Assembly (NCBI GenBank): GCA_004352715.1
Contig: SCFE01000053.1
Location: 1,000,004 to 1,064,003, forward strand
Source: Hofstenia miamia
Lineage: Eukaryota > Xenacoelomorpha > Acoela
Direction: 5' to 3'
Length of the DNA stretch: 64,000 nucleotides
Shown in pieces: positions 48,611 to 60,235 of this stretch. The notes under the pieces were generated by a model. That model searched no databases. It was given only the letters and a program-made list of their open reading frames with translations, and was not told the origin of the DNA. How positions within the stretch are numbered: the first letter of the stretch is position 1; each line of letters starts with the position of its first letter. Position numbers and translations under genes: made by a program.

Positions 48611-51600
48611 ACTGTTGGTCTGGTAAATGTTTAATAAAACTATTCTAAACAAAAACATTTGTGTTAGACGTTTGTTGTTGAGTTTTAAGTCAATGTTTTC
48701 CTCTTTTGAATAGAAATTTATTTAAATTGTTGACTTTGAACACACATGTAGTAAGGTTTCAGAACCAATGAAAAAATCAATTTTTGAAAGTACTTAAAAA
48801 TACGTATTTTAGACTCAGTTCTTAAAATGTGTGAGAATACGTATTTTACAACTTGCATTAGAACTTTTGCGCCTATTATATCCGTCGATTGTTCGATCGA
48901 CATCCGTTGGGCTTAGCATTCATTGAGCTTTGTAAATATGGAAGGAAATAATTATAGTTTTCTCGTCACTCGTCATGTGTTGAACTGGGGAAGTCCAATT
49001 GATATAAGAAAAAAGACAATTTACTACTGATACTAGACAATGTGACGCCTACTCAATTATATATGGTGTTTAATAAATATTATTGTTTATAGATAAGATA
49101 TTACATTATAGAAAGCGACATATATATACATCAATAGGCTTGAATACTTTTGTTTAGTTGTTTGGAGTTCACTTATTTGATAATATTTTGTGGTATTTTC
49201 ACAATTATTTCAATATCTTAAGTTACTGTTCTTAGATTAAGTTAGCTTTCACTAATCAATATAAAATTTTAGAAAAGATTAAGACATGTTATTATTTAAA
49301 CCTAGCTTTGAACAAATTACGTGAAATTATTTCTATTAATTACATTTGCCATTTGCCGGTTGTGAAGTTGTCCCATTTGTGAGCATTGAGTGTGATATTT
49401 TCGAATAACTCGGATTTTTACTAGAGGTGGATTTATCACTGTTTAAATTATTGCTGATATTTAAGTACCAGATGCACTAACGCTGCCGTTCCTCAAATAT
49501 TAGAATATAATGTTCCTAAATATTAAACGCTTAATCTCTACAAATGTAGCTTTCGGGAATGAATAATTTCTATTGGCTGCGGTTATATTCCATTATTTTC
49601 CCTCGCTTCGGAGACAGTCGATTGTTTCTTTTTCCTGTCTGCCTTAACAATTAATATTTTATTTTTATTGAGTCAGGAATGCTAGTCTTTTAATTCCGAT
49701 AATAACGTCATGCATTATTTTTGAATTGAATTGTAGGCAAGTGAAATTAACGCGTGATTTTAATTGTTTTTCGTCTGCTGCATCAATTGTTTACGATAGA
49801 ATTTAATTTCTGCTGCGAATGTTGCTGATTGTATTTGTGTGAGACTTTTTGTTGGCCATTTGTTGTCTCATTTTTCGAAGCTGAATTGTAATTATAGTAT
49901 CGCAGTATGTGCAGGTTTCAACGTATTTCGTTCATTATTAATGTACACACAATCTTATTTTACTCTTAATGAGAAATATTATTTGAAGAGTTATTTTTGG
50001 TTATTTATTAGCTGTGATGTTTATATCAAAATTTAATTTTTTGGTAGCTTCGATTTTTTATGAATAAATTTTCATTAGTAATAGTCGAAAACTAATTTCC
50101 GTGCAAGTATTTTTCCAGCCTTCTCCGCATATTTTACTTTTAAAATGATATAGACGTCCCGAGCACAATTTTTTCTCATTTGAAGATTGCCATTAAAATG
50201 CACCTGCTTCAATCGCTCATAAATTACGTAAAGCAGCAAGTGTGTGACCTTGAATTTGACGAGTTACCTTGAATTTCTAGGTTACGTTGGTATAAATGTG
50301 TGTGCAATTAACCCAAATTAAATAGGTTTCAGTAAACATTAGCTTCGTCAATGTGGTGTGGTTTATCAATATGCGAAGTGCGCCATATGTTTGATGTATT
50401 CATCGCAAACACTTTTTGTACAAATTTGTTTTGTGTTCCTTATAAGAATGTGCGGTCTTTGCTGTCTTTATGCCCAATTGCCCACTAAAAGCTATCAATT
50501 TTAAAGGCTTTGCGGGTTATGTGGTTCTCAACAAAAATTTGAAGGTTTCTATGCATATACATATACATGACGGCCGATTTATAGACACCATTTATTCAAG
50601 GAAAATCACTAAATGTGTAATTTTTTTCATCATTGTCATGTACGTGATGCGCAATTTTACATATTTGATATTGTTAACATTGTGTTTACAACCTAATGAT
50701 ATGATATATTTGGTAAGATATATTCCACATGAATGTATGCGTTATAGAATCATAATTGTAGGCTAGGCGCACGTTTCCTGCACCTTTGACTACAGGACTG
50801 TTTTAAGAATGTTCTGATCATTCTTTAGGCAGTTACGTCTATTGTGACAGTTTTTGGCACTTCAAATGTTAAACCATTCTTGTATGGTTTATCTGACATT
50901 CCATTTTATATTTGCGGGTAACGCTATATTGTTGTTGATGGCTATAATTTCTTGGTTAAGCTGGAAACAGCCTCCTTCATTCGTTTATAATGTGCAAGCG
51001 ATTGGTCTGTCATTTATAAACGCTGATGGCGATCATCTTGTTGTCTGTCACTTAAAATTCTTTCCTTTAGAATTCCATTCTCACTGAGTGATAAAGCGTT
51101 GTGTCCTTTATTCGTTAACGCAACACACCGAAGACTCATTTTTTATTTGAATATGTGGAAGGAACTCGATTGTTTTCGACTAACAATGTTAATGATTCAA
51201 CTGATAATTGTCAATATTTCTTCCAAAGATTTTGAGCTGCGTTTAACTACGATCAACACCTGACTGTGTTTATTGTTAAGTCTCATATTTATTGTTGAAC
51301 AGCGCCAGTGCTTAATGAAGATAAACATTTAGGTTATCCAGGTTTATAAATATCGACATGTCTAGTCTATTTTGAAGGTGAATAAGTGACAACTATTCGG
51401 TCTGTTGACATTATTTGTTGTGCGTTTGTCTGGCTACATCACGCGTGTAAACTCTTTGATAATGTCTATTTACATTCTCTGGTTAAGGCTACATCGTCTA
51501 TTGAAACGTAATTCGAAGTTTTACGTCGCAAATATTTCCATTATTTAGTGCATAACTTGGAGCACCATTGCAGAGTTGCAACAAGAGCCTTTAACGCGAA

Positions 51601-52065
51601 GTAATTCCACATTAACTTTTAATAATCCTTAGAAGGTTTATTTATAATTTACTAATATACAACAAACTATTTCATTAATAACCAATCGTGTATCTTTTTT
51701 GCTTCCCCCGCACTTGCATTATTTTCATAGAACATGCAATGTTTGCATTGAAAACATATTTAGGCATAACTCTATTCCCGGTCAATTCTTCATTTTTCCA
51801 GATTTCCCGGATAGTTCTTCATTCCACCATATTATTCTTCAGTTTTCAAGATCTATTCTTCGCCTAATTTTAACAATAACCATAGATAACTAAATATTAG
51901 TTGTAAATGCCATAACACTAAACTAAATTCTTTTTTTATAGGCCAAAGCCCTCAATCAAAAGTAAAAAAGCCTACATTCCTATTTTTTATAGATCTAAAC
52001 CAAAGTCACAAATCCATGTTTCTTAAATCTAAAACCTAAATTTTGATTATTTCATCGACCTTAGC
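48611..52065. other. non-coding, no supported gene
   Basis: Short unrecognised open frames only. Confidence 0.45.
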
Positions 52066-52355
52066 CAAGGAGTACATAATAACAGGACATGACACCGAAA
52101 ATCTCACTTAAAACTTGAGGGCTGGCTCAATATTTTGTATTTTCATGCTAAAATGATATTTTTCCTACACAATGAAATTAATAGCATTTAGGTGTATTTA
52201 AAATTACAAATTCACTATATATTTAATAGCTACATCAGTATTGTAATCCGAAATCATTATTTTATAAATAAAAATCAAATGGTAAGATAACAGATAAATT
52301 ACGTCCTGATTAAAAAGCATTAAAGATTATATTCATTTTACAAAATTTAAATTGA

Positions 52356-53093
52356 TTATGCAAATTTGGTTAACTTTCTAGCATTACTTTGCTGTGACTT
52401 ATTCAAAACCGATAGTCCTTTAAGAAAAATATTAACCAACTTCATAAGTACAGATTTTGGTGTAGACCTAAATTGAACAACATCACCAATTTCTTGAAGA
52501 CAATTATATAAACGATTTCGGCAATATTGCGTTTTAGATTTGGTAAAGTAAGAGTAACAGCAAGACACGTATTCCACAAAATCATGTGACGGATGGTGTA
52601 ATCCTCCTCGGTTTAAATTAATAAAAAAGGCATCGGGTTCAGACGGATGTTCATGCGACAAAAGCAGTATTTCTGTTGAAGCAACATATCCACAAATGTA
52701 ATAGAGACAACTCTTTTCATCTGAGCTAATTTCACTGACGTAGTTCATTAAATTATCTAATATATTAACATCATCTTCAAGAAATTGAAGAGTACATAAA
52801 TNNNNNNNNNNNNNNNNNNNNNNNTTAGTAAAAAAGGCATCGGGTTCAGACGGATGTTCATGCGACAAAAGCAGTATTTCTGTTGAAGCAACATATCCAC
52901 AAATGTAATAGAGACACCTCTTTTCATCTGAGCTAATTTCACTGACGTAGTTCATTAAATTATCTAATATATTAACATCATCTTCAAGAAATTGAAGAGT
53001 ACATAAATGGCAAGAATGAACACCGTCAGACCAACTAAAATGCTCCCCTAACTCCAAAAGCAGTTCTGCTCTATCTATGTTATGAGTAAACAT
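52356..53093 (-). pseudogene. C-terminal part of P-like transposase, copy A
   Basis: An open frame of 245 codons covering the region after the catalytic Glu: SCHLCTLQFLEDDVNILDNL, then SDEKRCLYYICGYVAS, and a C-terminus with HPSHDFVEYVSCCYSYFTKS. The segment LCTLQFLEDD...HEHPSEPDAFF occurs twice, separated by 23 N (52802-52824). The internal repeat is therefore almost certainly an assembly join and the true frame is shorter. The YICGYVAS block is conserved in THAP9/P-type transposases. It has no catalytic centre of its own. Confidence 0.65.
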
Positions 53094-53108
53094 TACATCT
53101 GCGGTTGT

Positions 53109-53271
53109 CAGGCGCGGATGCAGCTTTTTAGCGAGGAGGGGTTGGTATTGGCAATATATGGCATATATGCATACATGTATGTATTACGCATTGGTGTTTA
53201 TCTATTATGCAGCGGACGTCTAATTCTCTTGTACTATATGTTTTCTTATATGTAGTGTTTTCTGTACTCTT
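53109..53271. mobile_element. truncated hAT-like insertion inside copy A
   Basis: Sequence absent from copy B begins CAGGCGCGGATGCAG immediately after GCGGTTGT and continues to the single N at 53272, after which the transposon sequence restarts. A CAGG start and an 8-bp candidate target (GCGGTTGT) suit a hAT end, but the other end is missing. Confidence 0.45.
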
Positions 53272-53490
53272 NATTTCTGTTGACGCAACATATCCACAAA
53301 TGTAATAGAGACACCTCTTTTCATCTGAGCTAATTTCATTGATGTAGTTCATTAAATTATCTAATATATTAACATCATCTTCAAGAAATTGAAGAGTACA
53401 TAAATGGCAAGAATGAACACTGTCAGACCAACTAAAATGCTCCCCTAACTCCAAAAGCAGTTTTGCTCTATCTATGTTATGAGTAAACAT
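53128..53490 (-). pseudogene. duplicated piece of P-like transposase around the single N at 53272
   Basis: Repeats the SCHLCTLQFLEDDVNILDNL...YICGYVAS segment found at 52.4-53.1 kb with a few substitutions, then runs across the N into the inserted sequence. Best read as a second haplotype or misplaced read, not a gene. Confidence 0.6.
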
Positions 53491-53986
53491 TACATCTGCG
53501 TTTGTAATGTAATCTTGCCACCCGAAGACTGTCGAAAATGGCCAAAGTGACTTTCAAGATCATCTTGTTGAAAAAAAGATGATAAAATGAAATTATGACG
53601 ACATGAATTGGAAAAGAAAGGCTTGACCATTATCGCTATTGTGTGAGCTAATTTGTTAACATCGTCCAAAAGCTTTGACCAAAGATGCTGCCTCCTCTGT
53701 ACACCAATGACGGCTTAATATAAATTTCATCAATAATTAACCAACAGTTTTTTTATCGCTGTGGTAATTTAGAAAANAAATAAAAAAGTCGTTTTCTTCT
53801 GTAGATTTGTAAACCGACCGTTATTCGTTGCAAGGTGCGCACCTAAGTTGGGCAATTATAAATTCCCAGCATATATGTAATTATACTCTGATGCTATTTT
53901 AATGAGTGTTGAAAAATGCAAGAGCTAAATGATACACTAATAGGTTATACTTACGCGAATTATATGCATATATGAATAGAGCAATA

Positions 53987-54466
53987 ATTACGTAATTATT
54001 TCATACAACATATATAGTTGCCCAACTAAGGTACGCACTGATGGTAACAGAAGCTTTTGTCGAAGAAGACAGAATACCACGTAAAAGCAGTCAAAAAATC
54101 ATCCATGCTATATATACGACCATTTCTTTGTTTATTCAAGAGGTGAATGTTGTTTGATAGGAAGCATGACTTATTATGCACATCTTCACTGATATTTGTA
54201 ATACAGAAGTCAGACNATTACGTAATTATTTCATACAACATATATAGTTGCCCAACTAAGGTACGCACTGATGGTAACAGAAGCTTTTGTCGAAGTTTAG
54301 CATACAATGATCTGGAGACAGAATACCACGTAAAAGCAGTCAAAAAATCATCCATGCTATATATACGACAATTTCTTTGTTTATTCAAGAGGTGAATGTT
54401 GTTTGTTAGGAAGCATGACTTATTATGCACATCTTCACTGATATTTGTAATACAGAAGTCAGACGA
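53987..54466. repeat. N-joined tandem duplication (N at 54216)
   Basis: 53987-54215 is repeated from 54217. The first copy lacks 22 bp (TTTAGCATACAATGATCTGG and two neighbouring bases) that the second copy and copy B both have, so the two look like allelic variants joined end to end. Confidence 0.8.
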
Positions 54467-54655
54467 AACGGTAAGTTGACTCCAAAATTTTATAGATCCA
54501 ATAGCGGGATGTTTGACACTGGTCAATTTGGAAAAAGATTCATAATTGAAAGAAATTTCTTCTGACTCTGAAGATGTCTGCAAAGTACAATAAAATCCTT
54601 ACACTTTGAGAAACGGAAAGAAATGTTGTCAGGAACACGTTTTTTTAATTCCTCT

Positions 54656-55057
54656 TCAAACTCTTTGGCTTTCATAACGTCTAAATCCAAAAAAAGTGTT
54701 AATCTCATCTGGCTGTGAAATTCTTGACGCACTTGAAGATTTGGCAGTACTGCGAACATTTGCAGCTGGAGTAGTAATAATGGAAGGTGGCACGTTGAGA
54801 AAAACAGAAGGAGGGTTTGCAGGAAATCCACTTCTTTTAAAAATAGCATTGTCAGGCCAGTGCTTTCGGCAATCGTCCATGTTGATTACGTTTTTGCAAT
54901 CAATGATATTTGGAAGTGCATTTAGCCATCTACGACATTTTTCAGGGTCTTTTGGAAAATTGTAATTTGAAATTCTTTTGTTTAACGTTACAATGGACTT
55001 ATTTCTGATAGTATCATATCTGGTTTCGCATCCACCAACAGAACATTTCTTCCCCAT
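54656..55057 (-). pseudogene. THAP domain exon of P-like transposon, copy A
   Basis: Starts MGKKCSVGGC with the zinc ligands Cys5, Cys10, Cys63 and His66, the FPKDPEKCRRW core (Phe-Pro and Trp as in all THAP domains) and the ANPP segment that corresponds to the AVPTIF box. THAP domains are DNA-binding modules that recognise transposon ends in P-type transposases. Compared with copy B it has small deletions after KRSG and a frameshift near the end, after which the conserved linker (FLDLDVMKAKEFEEEL) continues in another frame. Confidence 0.85.
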
Positions 55058-55087
55058 TACAAATTGGTAAACTAATAATGAGTATTT

Positions 55088-56087
55088 NNNNNNNNNNNNN
55101 NNNNNNNNNNNNNNNNNNNNNNNNNNNNNNNNNNNNNNNNNNNNNNNNNNNNNNNNNNNNNNNNNNNNNNNNNNNNNNNNNNNNNNNNNNNNNNNNNNNN
55201 NNNNNNNNNNNNNNNNNNNNNNNNNNNNNNNNNNNNNNNNNNNNNNNNNNNNNNNNNNNNNNNNNNNNNNNNNNNNNNNNNNNNNNNNNNNNNNNNNNNN
55301 NNNNNNNNNNNNNNNNNNNNNNNNNNNNNNNNNNNNNNNNNNNNNNNNNNNNNNNNNNNNNNNNNNNNNNNNNNNNNNNNNNNNNNNNNNNNNNNNNNNN
55401 NNNNNNNNNNNNNNNNNNNNNNNNNNNNNNNNNNNNNNNNNNNNNNNNNNNNNNNNNNNNNNNNNNNNNNNNNNNNNNNNNNNNNNNNNNNNNNNNNNNN
55501 NNNNNNNNNNNNNNNNNNNNNNNNNNNNNNNNNNNNNNNNNNNNNNNNNNNNNNNNNNNNNNNNNNNNNNNNNNNNNNNNNNNNNNNNNNNNNNNNNNNN
55601 NNNNNNNNNNNNNNNNNNNNNNNNNNNNNNNNNNNNNNNNNNNNNNNNNNNNNNNNNNNNNNNNNNNNNNNNNNNNNNNNNNNNNNNNNNNNNNNNNNNN
55701 NNNNNNNNNNNNNNNNNNNNNNNNNNNNNNNNNNNNNNNNNNNNNNNNNNNNNNNNNNNNNNNNNNNNNNNNNNNNNNNNNNNNNNNNNNNNNNNNNNNN
55801 NNNNNNNNNNNNNNNNNNNNNNNNNNNNNNNNNNNNNNNNNNNNNNNNNNNNNNNNNNNNNNNNNNNNNNNNNNNNNNNNNNNNNNNNNNNNNNNNNNNN
55901 NNNNNNNNNNNNNNNNNNNNNNNNNNNNNNNNNNNNNNNNNNNNNNNNNNNNNNNNNNNNNNNNNNNNNNNNNNNNNNNNNNNNNNNNNNNNNNNNNNNN
56001 NNNNNNNNNNNNNNNNNNNNNNNNNNNNNNNNNNNNNNNNNNNNNNNNNNNNNNNNNNNNNNNNNNNNNNNNNNNNNNNNNNNNNNN
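55088..56087. other. assembly gap, exactly 1000 N
   Basis: A round-number placeholder, so the true distance and possibly the orientation of the next contig are unknown. Confidence 0.99.
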
Positions 56088-56105
56088 TATATATATATAT
56101 ATATA
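56088..56105. repeat. (AT)n microsatellite at contig edge
   Basis: The contig starts in an AT tract directly after the gap. Confidence 0.85.
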
Positions 56106-56337
56106 GTGTTTTAAGTGGTATACTATACGATTTAGCAAGAAAATCTACAAAAACTCACGGGAGTGTATGATAATCGGTTGAAAATCAGCATTCAGCCTAA
56201 AAAAATTAAAGACTATAAAAATTGAGAACAACACCTTAGGAAAAAATCTTTTCATAATAATCTTTATAAAAGATCCCGAAAAATGGTTAAATATAAATAA
56301 CCACATTTATGTAGATTCTTTATCATACCAAACCAAG

Positions 56338-56591
56338 GAAGGTACTGCAGAAGTCAGCATTGAATGGGCAGAATAGTATAAAAGCAATTAATACATGGGC
56401 GATACCAGTGTTGAGATATTCGGCAGGAATAGTTAGGTGGAACAAGAATGAACTGAGAGAATTAGACAGGGAGACAAGGAAGATACTAGCAGCAAAGAGA
56501 GCATTCAACTTAAATGGAGATGTAGATAGGCTATACATAGCAAAGCAGACTCCCTGGGAACTAATGAGTTCCCCGAGCTGATAGGGATACC

Positions 56592-56628
<37 letters not shown>

Positions 56629-56667
56629 CTGCTCTTGCGGTTACGCCAAGCAATGGCACATGGAACT
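56338..56667 (+). mobile_element. R4-like retrotransposon, 5'-truncated and internally deleted (locus 3)
   Basis: Coding part (56342-56545) reads NSIKAINTWAIPVLRYSAGI and RETRKILAAKRAFNLNGDVD. This is the conserved block downstream of the reverse transcriptase in R4-like elements and the part hidden by the gap in locus 2. After DVDRLYIAKQ it jumps straight to the 3' UTR hairpin (GGGAACTAATGAGTTCCC), skipping the zinc knuckle and endonuclease. The same junction is visible at locus 1. The UTR then has (AAT)n at 56592-56625 and ends GGCACATGGAACT at 56667. It lacks about 23 bp before the AAT tract that loci 1 and 2 have. Confidence 0.8.
56592..56625. repeat. (AAT)n tract in the R4 3' UTR
   Basis: Pure AAT repeats in the same position of the 3' UTR as at 11331-11374. 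Confidence 0.9.
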
Positions 56668-58123
56668 CTAACACTTCCGTTCAAATACACATCAAGATGA
56701 AGTGATTCTTGAGACTGACGAACAAACTTTCGCATAGCTTTCTCCAAGAAGAAGTTCCTTGGAGCACCTGGATTCTTCCAGAAAACACTACTTCAGAAGC
56801 AACATAAGAGTACATTAAGTTAAAATTGGGGTTGCTCCACAATTTTCAGTAACTATTTCATTACTACAGTGACATTTAGTATTGACATAGAAACTACATG
56901 TTTAGTCTCAATGCTGTTCTCTTCGGGTGCTGCTGTTGATAATTATTTCTAAAAAAGAATCCACTAAATGGGACTTCACTCATTAACTTAGATTGCTTAG
57001 AGTTTAAACGTATCCTTGAATACAACTATCATGTGAGGTTGAAAATTGCCAAGGTTATATTCCTTCATAGCAAGGCTTAAGATGGCATCCCTAACTTCCG
57101 ACTTATTACCCTTTTGTCTAAAATATCAATGATTTTCATAAAACAGTTCTACCGTCGACCATTTTGTTATTCACACTCTATCTATTTTGCTCTTTTAACA
57201 ATAATACTAACGGCTATGTTCTCTATGTCGACTTGCCAAGGGCTTTGTCAACTTTCACTGCTTCATGAAATTACTTAAATCTTGTTTAGACTCGAAGTAT
57301 TTAGGTCAATGACAGCAAGGCTAGTTCTTTTCAAGTCAGAAATGGAGTTCCCGAAATTTTGCTTATCGACACCTATACTTTCGCCAATATTATGTTACTT
57401 TTCGCGGGTCTTTGAAAGCCGTGGGTCTTCAGTGAATATATTCCTTTTACAGATTGAGTTTCATAACACGAAAACTACTAAATAAGACCAAATTCAAATT
57501 TTTCTACATAGCTTCTTGACCTGATATTGAACTGAATTTTCAGCCTGAGGTGAAAGTCATGATGTGCTTATCTCCTCAGACCTCAGCTGACTGACCTACA
57601 TTCTCAAAAAAGTAAAATCTGGTCACTCGATTTTGCCAACATGTGACGAACCATACAATTTACAGCATTAGTAGGCGTTAAATCTAATCTCTTCAGAGCT
57701 TAAAAATAAGTGATTTTCCAACTTCGCAATTAGAATTCATTTATTTATAAGTCGCAATTAAAATAAATCAATTTCCGAGTAGCTACATCACCTGCAAATC
57801 TCTTCTTCCTATGTTTAATTTATTAGAGCGCTTTTTAAATTCTCTAGAATGAGAAGGGTTTAACCACTTTGTTATGCGCAGGATAACTTCATCATTCTTT
57901 ATTACATTTGACATGTGATATTTGAATTAATTCGAAACTTTTTCTTTGTTGAAAAATTTCTTAAAAAATTTGAATAAAATACAATAAGTTATTATTAAAA
58001 CAAGAAATTACAATTACATTAATTGACTTGAAGTAATTTTGGGAAAATTGTAATAAAATTTTAAGCTATCATGCTTAAAACTTACGTATTGAAAAAGCAA
58101 TCACTTTACAATCAGTCTACGCA
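56668..58123 (-). repeat. 1.46-kb dispersed repeat, copy 2 (inverted)
   Basis: Reverse complement of 9832-11287 with scattered substitutions. The similarity starts at the base after the R4 3' terminus and runs to the edge of the gap at 58124. A 67-codon open frame at 57282-57485 corresponds to 10470-10673 of copy 1, with about six amino-acid differences. Confidence 0.85.
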
Positions 58124-59123
58124 NNNNNNNNNNNNNNNNNNNNNNNNNNNNNNNNNNNNNNNNNNNNNNNNNNNNNNNNNNNNNNNNNNNNNNNNNNNNN
58201 NNNNNNNNNNNNNNNNNNNNNNNNNNNNNNNNNNNNNNNNNNNNNNNNNNNNNNNNNNNNNNNNNNNNNNNNNNNNNNNNNNNNNNNNNNNNNNNNNNNN
58301 NNNNNNNNNNNNNNNNNNNNNNNNNNNNNNNNNNNNNNNNNNNNNNNNNNNNNNNNNNNNNNNNNNNNNNNNNNNNNNNNNNNNNNNNNNNNNNNNNNNN
58401 NNNNNNNNNNNNNNNNNNNNNNNNNNNNNNNNNNNNNNNNNNNNNNNNNNNNNNNNNNNNNNNNNNNNNNNNNNNNNNNNNNNNNNNNNNNNNNNNNNNN
58501 NNNNNNNNNNNNNNNNNNNNNNNNNNNNNNNNNNNNNNNNNNNNNNNNNNNNNNNNNNNNNNNNNNNNNNNNNNNNNNNNNNNNNNNNNNNNNNNNNNNN
58601 NNNNNNNNNNNNNNNNNNNNNNNNNNNNNNNNNNNNNNNNNNNNNNNNNNNNNNNNNNNNNNNNNNNNNNNNNNNNNNNNNNNNNNNNNNNNNNNNNNNN
58701 NNNNNNNNNNNNNNNNNNNNNNNNNNNNNNNNNNNNNNNNNNNNNNNNNNNNNNNNNNNNNNNNNNNNNNNNNNNNNNNNNNNNNNNNNNNNNNNNNNNN
58801 NNNNNNNNNNNNNNNNNNNNNNNNNNNNNNNNNNNNNNNNNNNNNNNNNNNNNNNNNNNNNNNNNNNNNNNNNNNNNNNNNNNNNNNNNNNNNNNNNNNN
58901 NNNNNNNNNNNNNNNNNNNNNNNNNNNNNNNNNNNNNNNNNNNNNNNNNNNNNNNNNNNNNNNNNNNNNNNNNNNNNNNNNNNNNNNNNNNNNNNNNNNN
59001 NNNNNNNNNNNNNNNNNNNNNNNNNNNNNNNNNNNNNNNNNNNNNNNNNNNNNNNNNNNNNNNNNNNNNNNNNNNNNNNNNNNNNNNNNNNNNNNNNNNN
59101 NNNNNNNNNNNNNNNNNNNNNNN
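58124..59123. other. assembly gap, exactly 1000 N
   Basis: Second placeholder gap. The 2036-bp contig between the two gaps is built largely of repeats, so its placement here is uncertain. Confidence 0.99.
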
Positions 59124-59950
59124 AGAAAATGCGTTTGATTTAGATGAGTAATTCATATAAATGAACGTAAAACTCTATGACAAGTGAAATTGCACAATTT
59201 ATAGTAACATGCATTAACCGTTACTATGATAGGTCACACATAAAATGTATTTCGAAGAAATTGTATTCCTCTTAACGATGTTTCGCAAATACTGCCCGCA
59301 AAATTATAGAGAACTCTAAAGCAATATGCACCACCAGCGAAATTTTCATAACTAAAAATTCCATCAAATAAGAGTTTCTTGGTAAAGGAATTAGTTCGTT
59401 AAGATATGAAGGATTTCCTATTGAAGAATTCTGCATTAAATTTATTATAACAACATTGTACACATTCTTCAGATTTTATAGTAAAGCTAATGAAAGAGTA
59501 CATGTAGATGTAAATTTTGAAATTGCATTTATATTATTTGTTTAATTGTGGTTTTTTCGAAAAACTTATTATATATATATATATATATATCCTGCTAAAT
59601 GTTTTTTAAAAACGTCATTATGACCGCGTTTCCAAACATAAATTTTGCAGGGTAGTGTCTTTTTAATTTACCTACCACAATGGTAAATATATTTAAGTTC
59701 GAGTGAATACTGCGGGAGCCATGGACAAAAACTATGTGTTTTGGGAAAAAAGTGCAATTCCCGCTAAATACCTTAGAAATTTCGGACCGCTTCCCGGCAA
59801 ATGTAATTTTTTTGCATTTTCCATAGCTATATATATAGGTGTTGTTTTACAATTCGTCATAAATCTTTTTTATTTACTTTAGGTGAGGACTGTTGTGTAA
59901 TGATTCAAGTAAGTCAAAATCCACTTGCTATACCGTACTATACCTGATTC
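59124..59950. other. non-coding; (AT)n at about 59570-59590
   Basis: No recognisable gene. Confidence 0.45.
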
Positions 59951-59959
59951 AGCAGAAGA

Positions 59960-60235
59960 CAGAGTTGAATTTTATTGAAACACAGTTGCTCCATGAATCT
60001 GAATGAATGCAACATATACATCCTTAAGCAGGACCAAATAAGGATCAGCATTTAGTCTCTTCGCATAATTTAGACGAGTGACAACATCATTACCACAATA
60101 GCTGAAGCAGGTCCACACTATTACAGATTGTGGATATGTTTTTGTGTTCAATGGAGAGTGTAGTGCAATCAAATGATTACCTTCTGGCATTACTGTACGC
60201 TTCCAATGTTGATTGGTAACTAAACATTACGCATG
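59960..60235 (-). pseudogene. Tc1-like transposase central fragment
   Basis: The minus-strand frame (59972-60190) reads YPQSVIVWTCFSYCGNDVV and ends IHGATVFQ, matching the Tc1 stretch from K-x-P-x-S-V-M-V-W-G-C-F-S to the D-G-A-x-x-H catalytic block. The catalytic Asp before Gly-Ala is replaced by His, and the invariant Gly after Trp by Thr. Both ends of the transposase are missing. Confidence 0.65.

Larger units (their letters stand above)
52066..55087 (-). mobile_element. P-element-like (THAP9-like) transposon, copy A, internally deleted
   Basis: Minus-strand element colinear with 60708-63892. From its 5' side: a THAP exon, a linker exon, then directly the C-terminal part. Relative to copy B about 807 bp are missing at 53610/53611 (equivalent to 61647-62453 of copy B) with a TTG microhomology at the joint. 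That removes both catalytic Asp segments. Single Ns at 53272, 53777 and 54216 and a 23-N run at 52802 join repeated pieces of the same sequence, so the assembly of this copy is unreliable. The left limit is where similarity to copy B begins (CAAGGAGTACATA); the right limit is lost in the gap at 55088. Target duplications and terminal repeats could not be defined. Confidence 0.8.

Noticed and set aside
55014-56138. Apparent 340-370 codon open frames over 55.1-56.1 and 58.1-59.1 kb on both strands
   Set aside because: They are made of gap Ns with no stop codons, not coding sequence.
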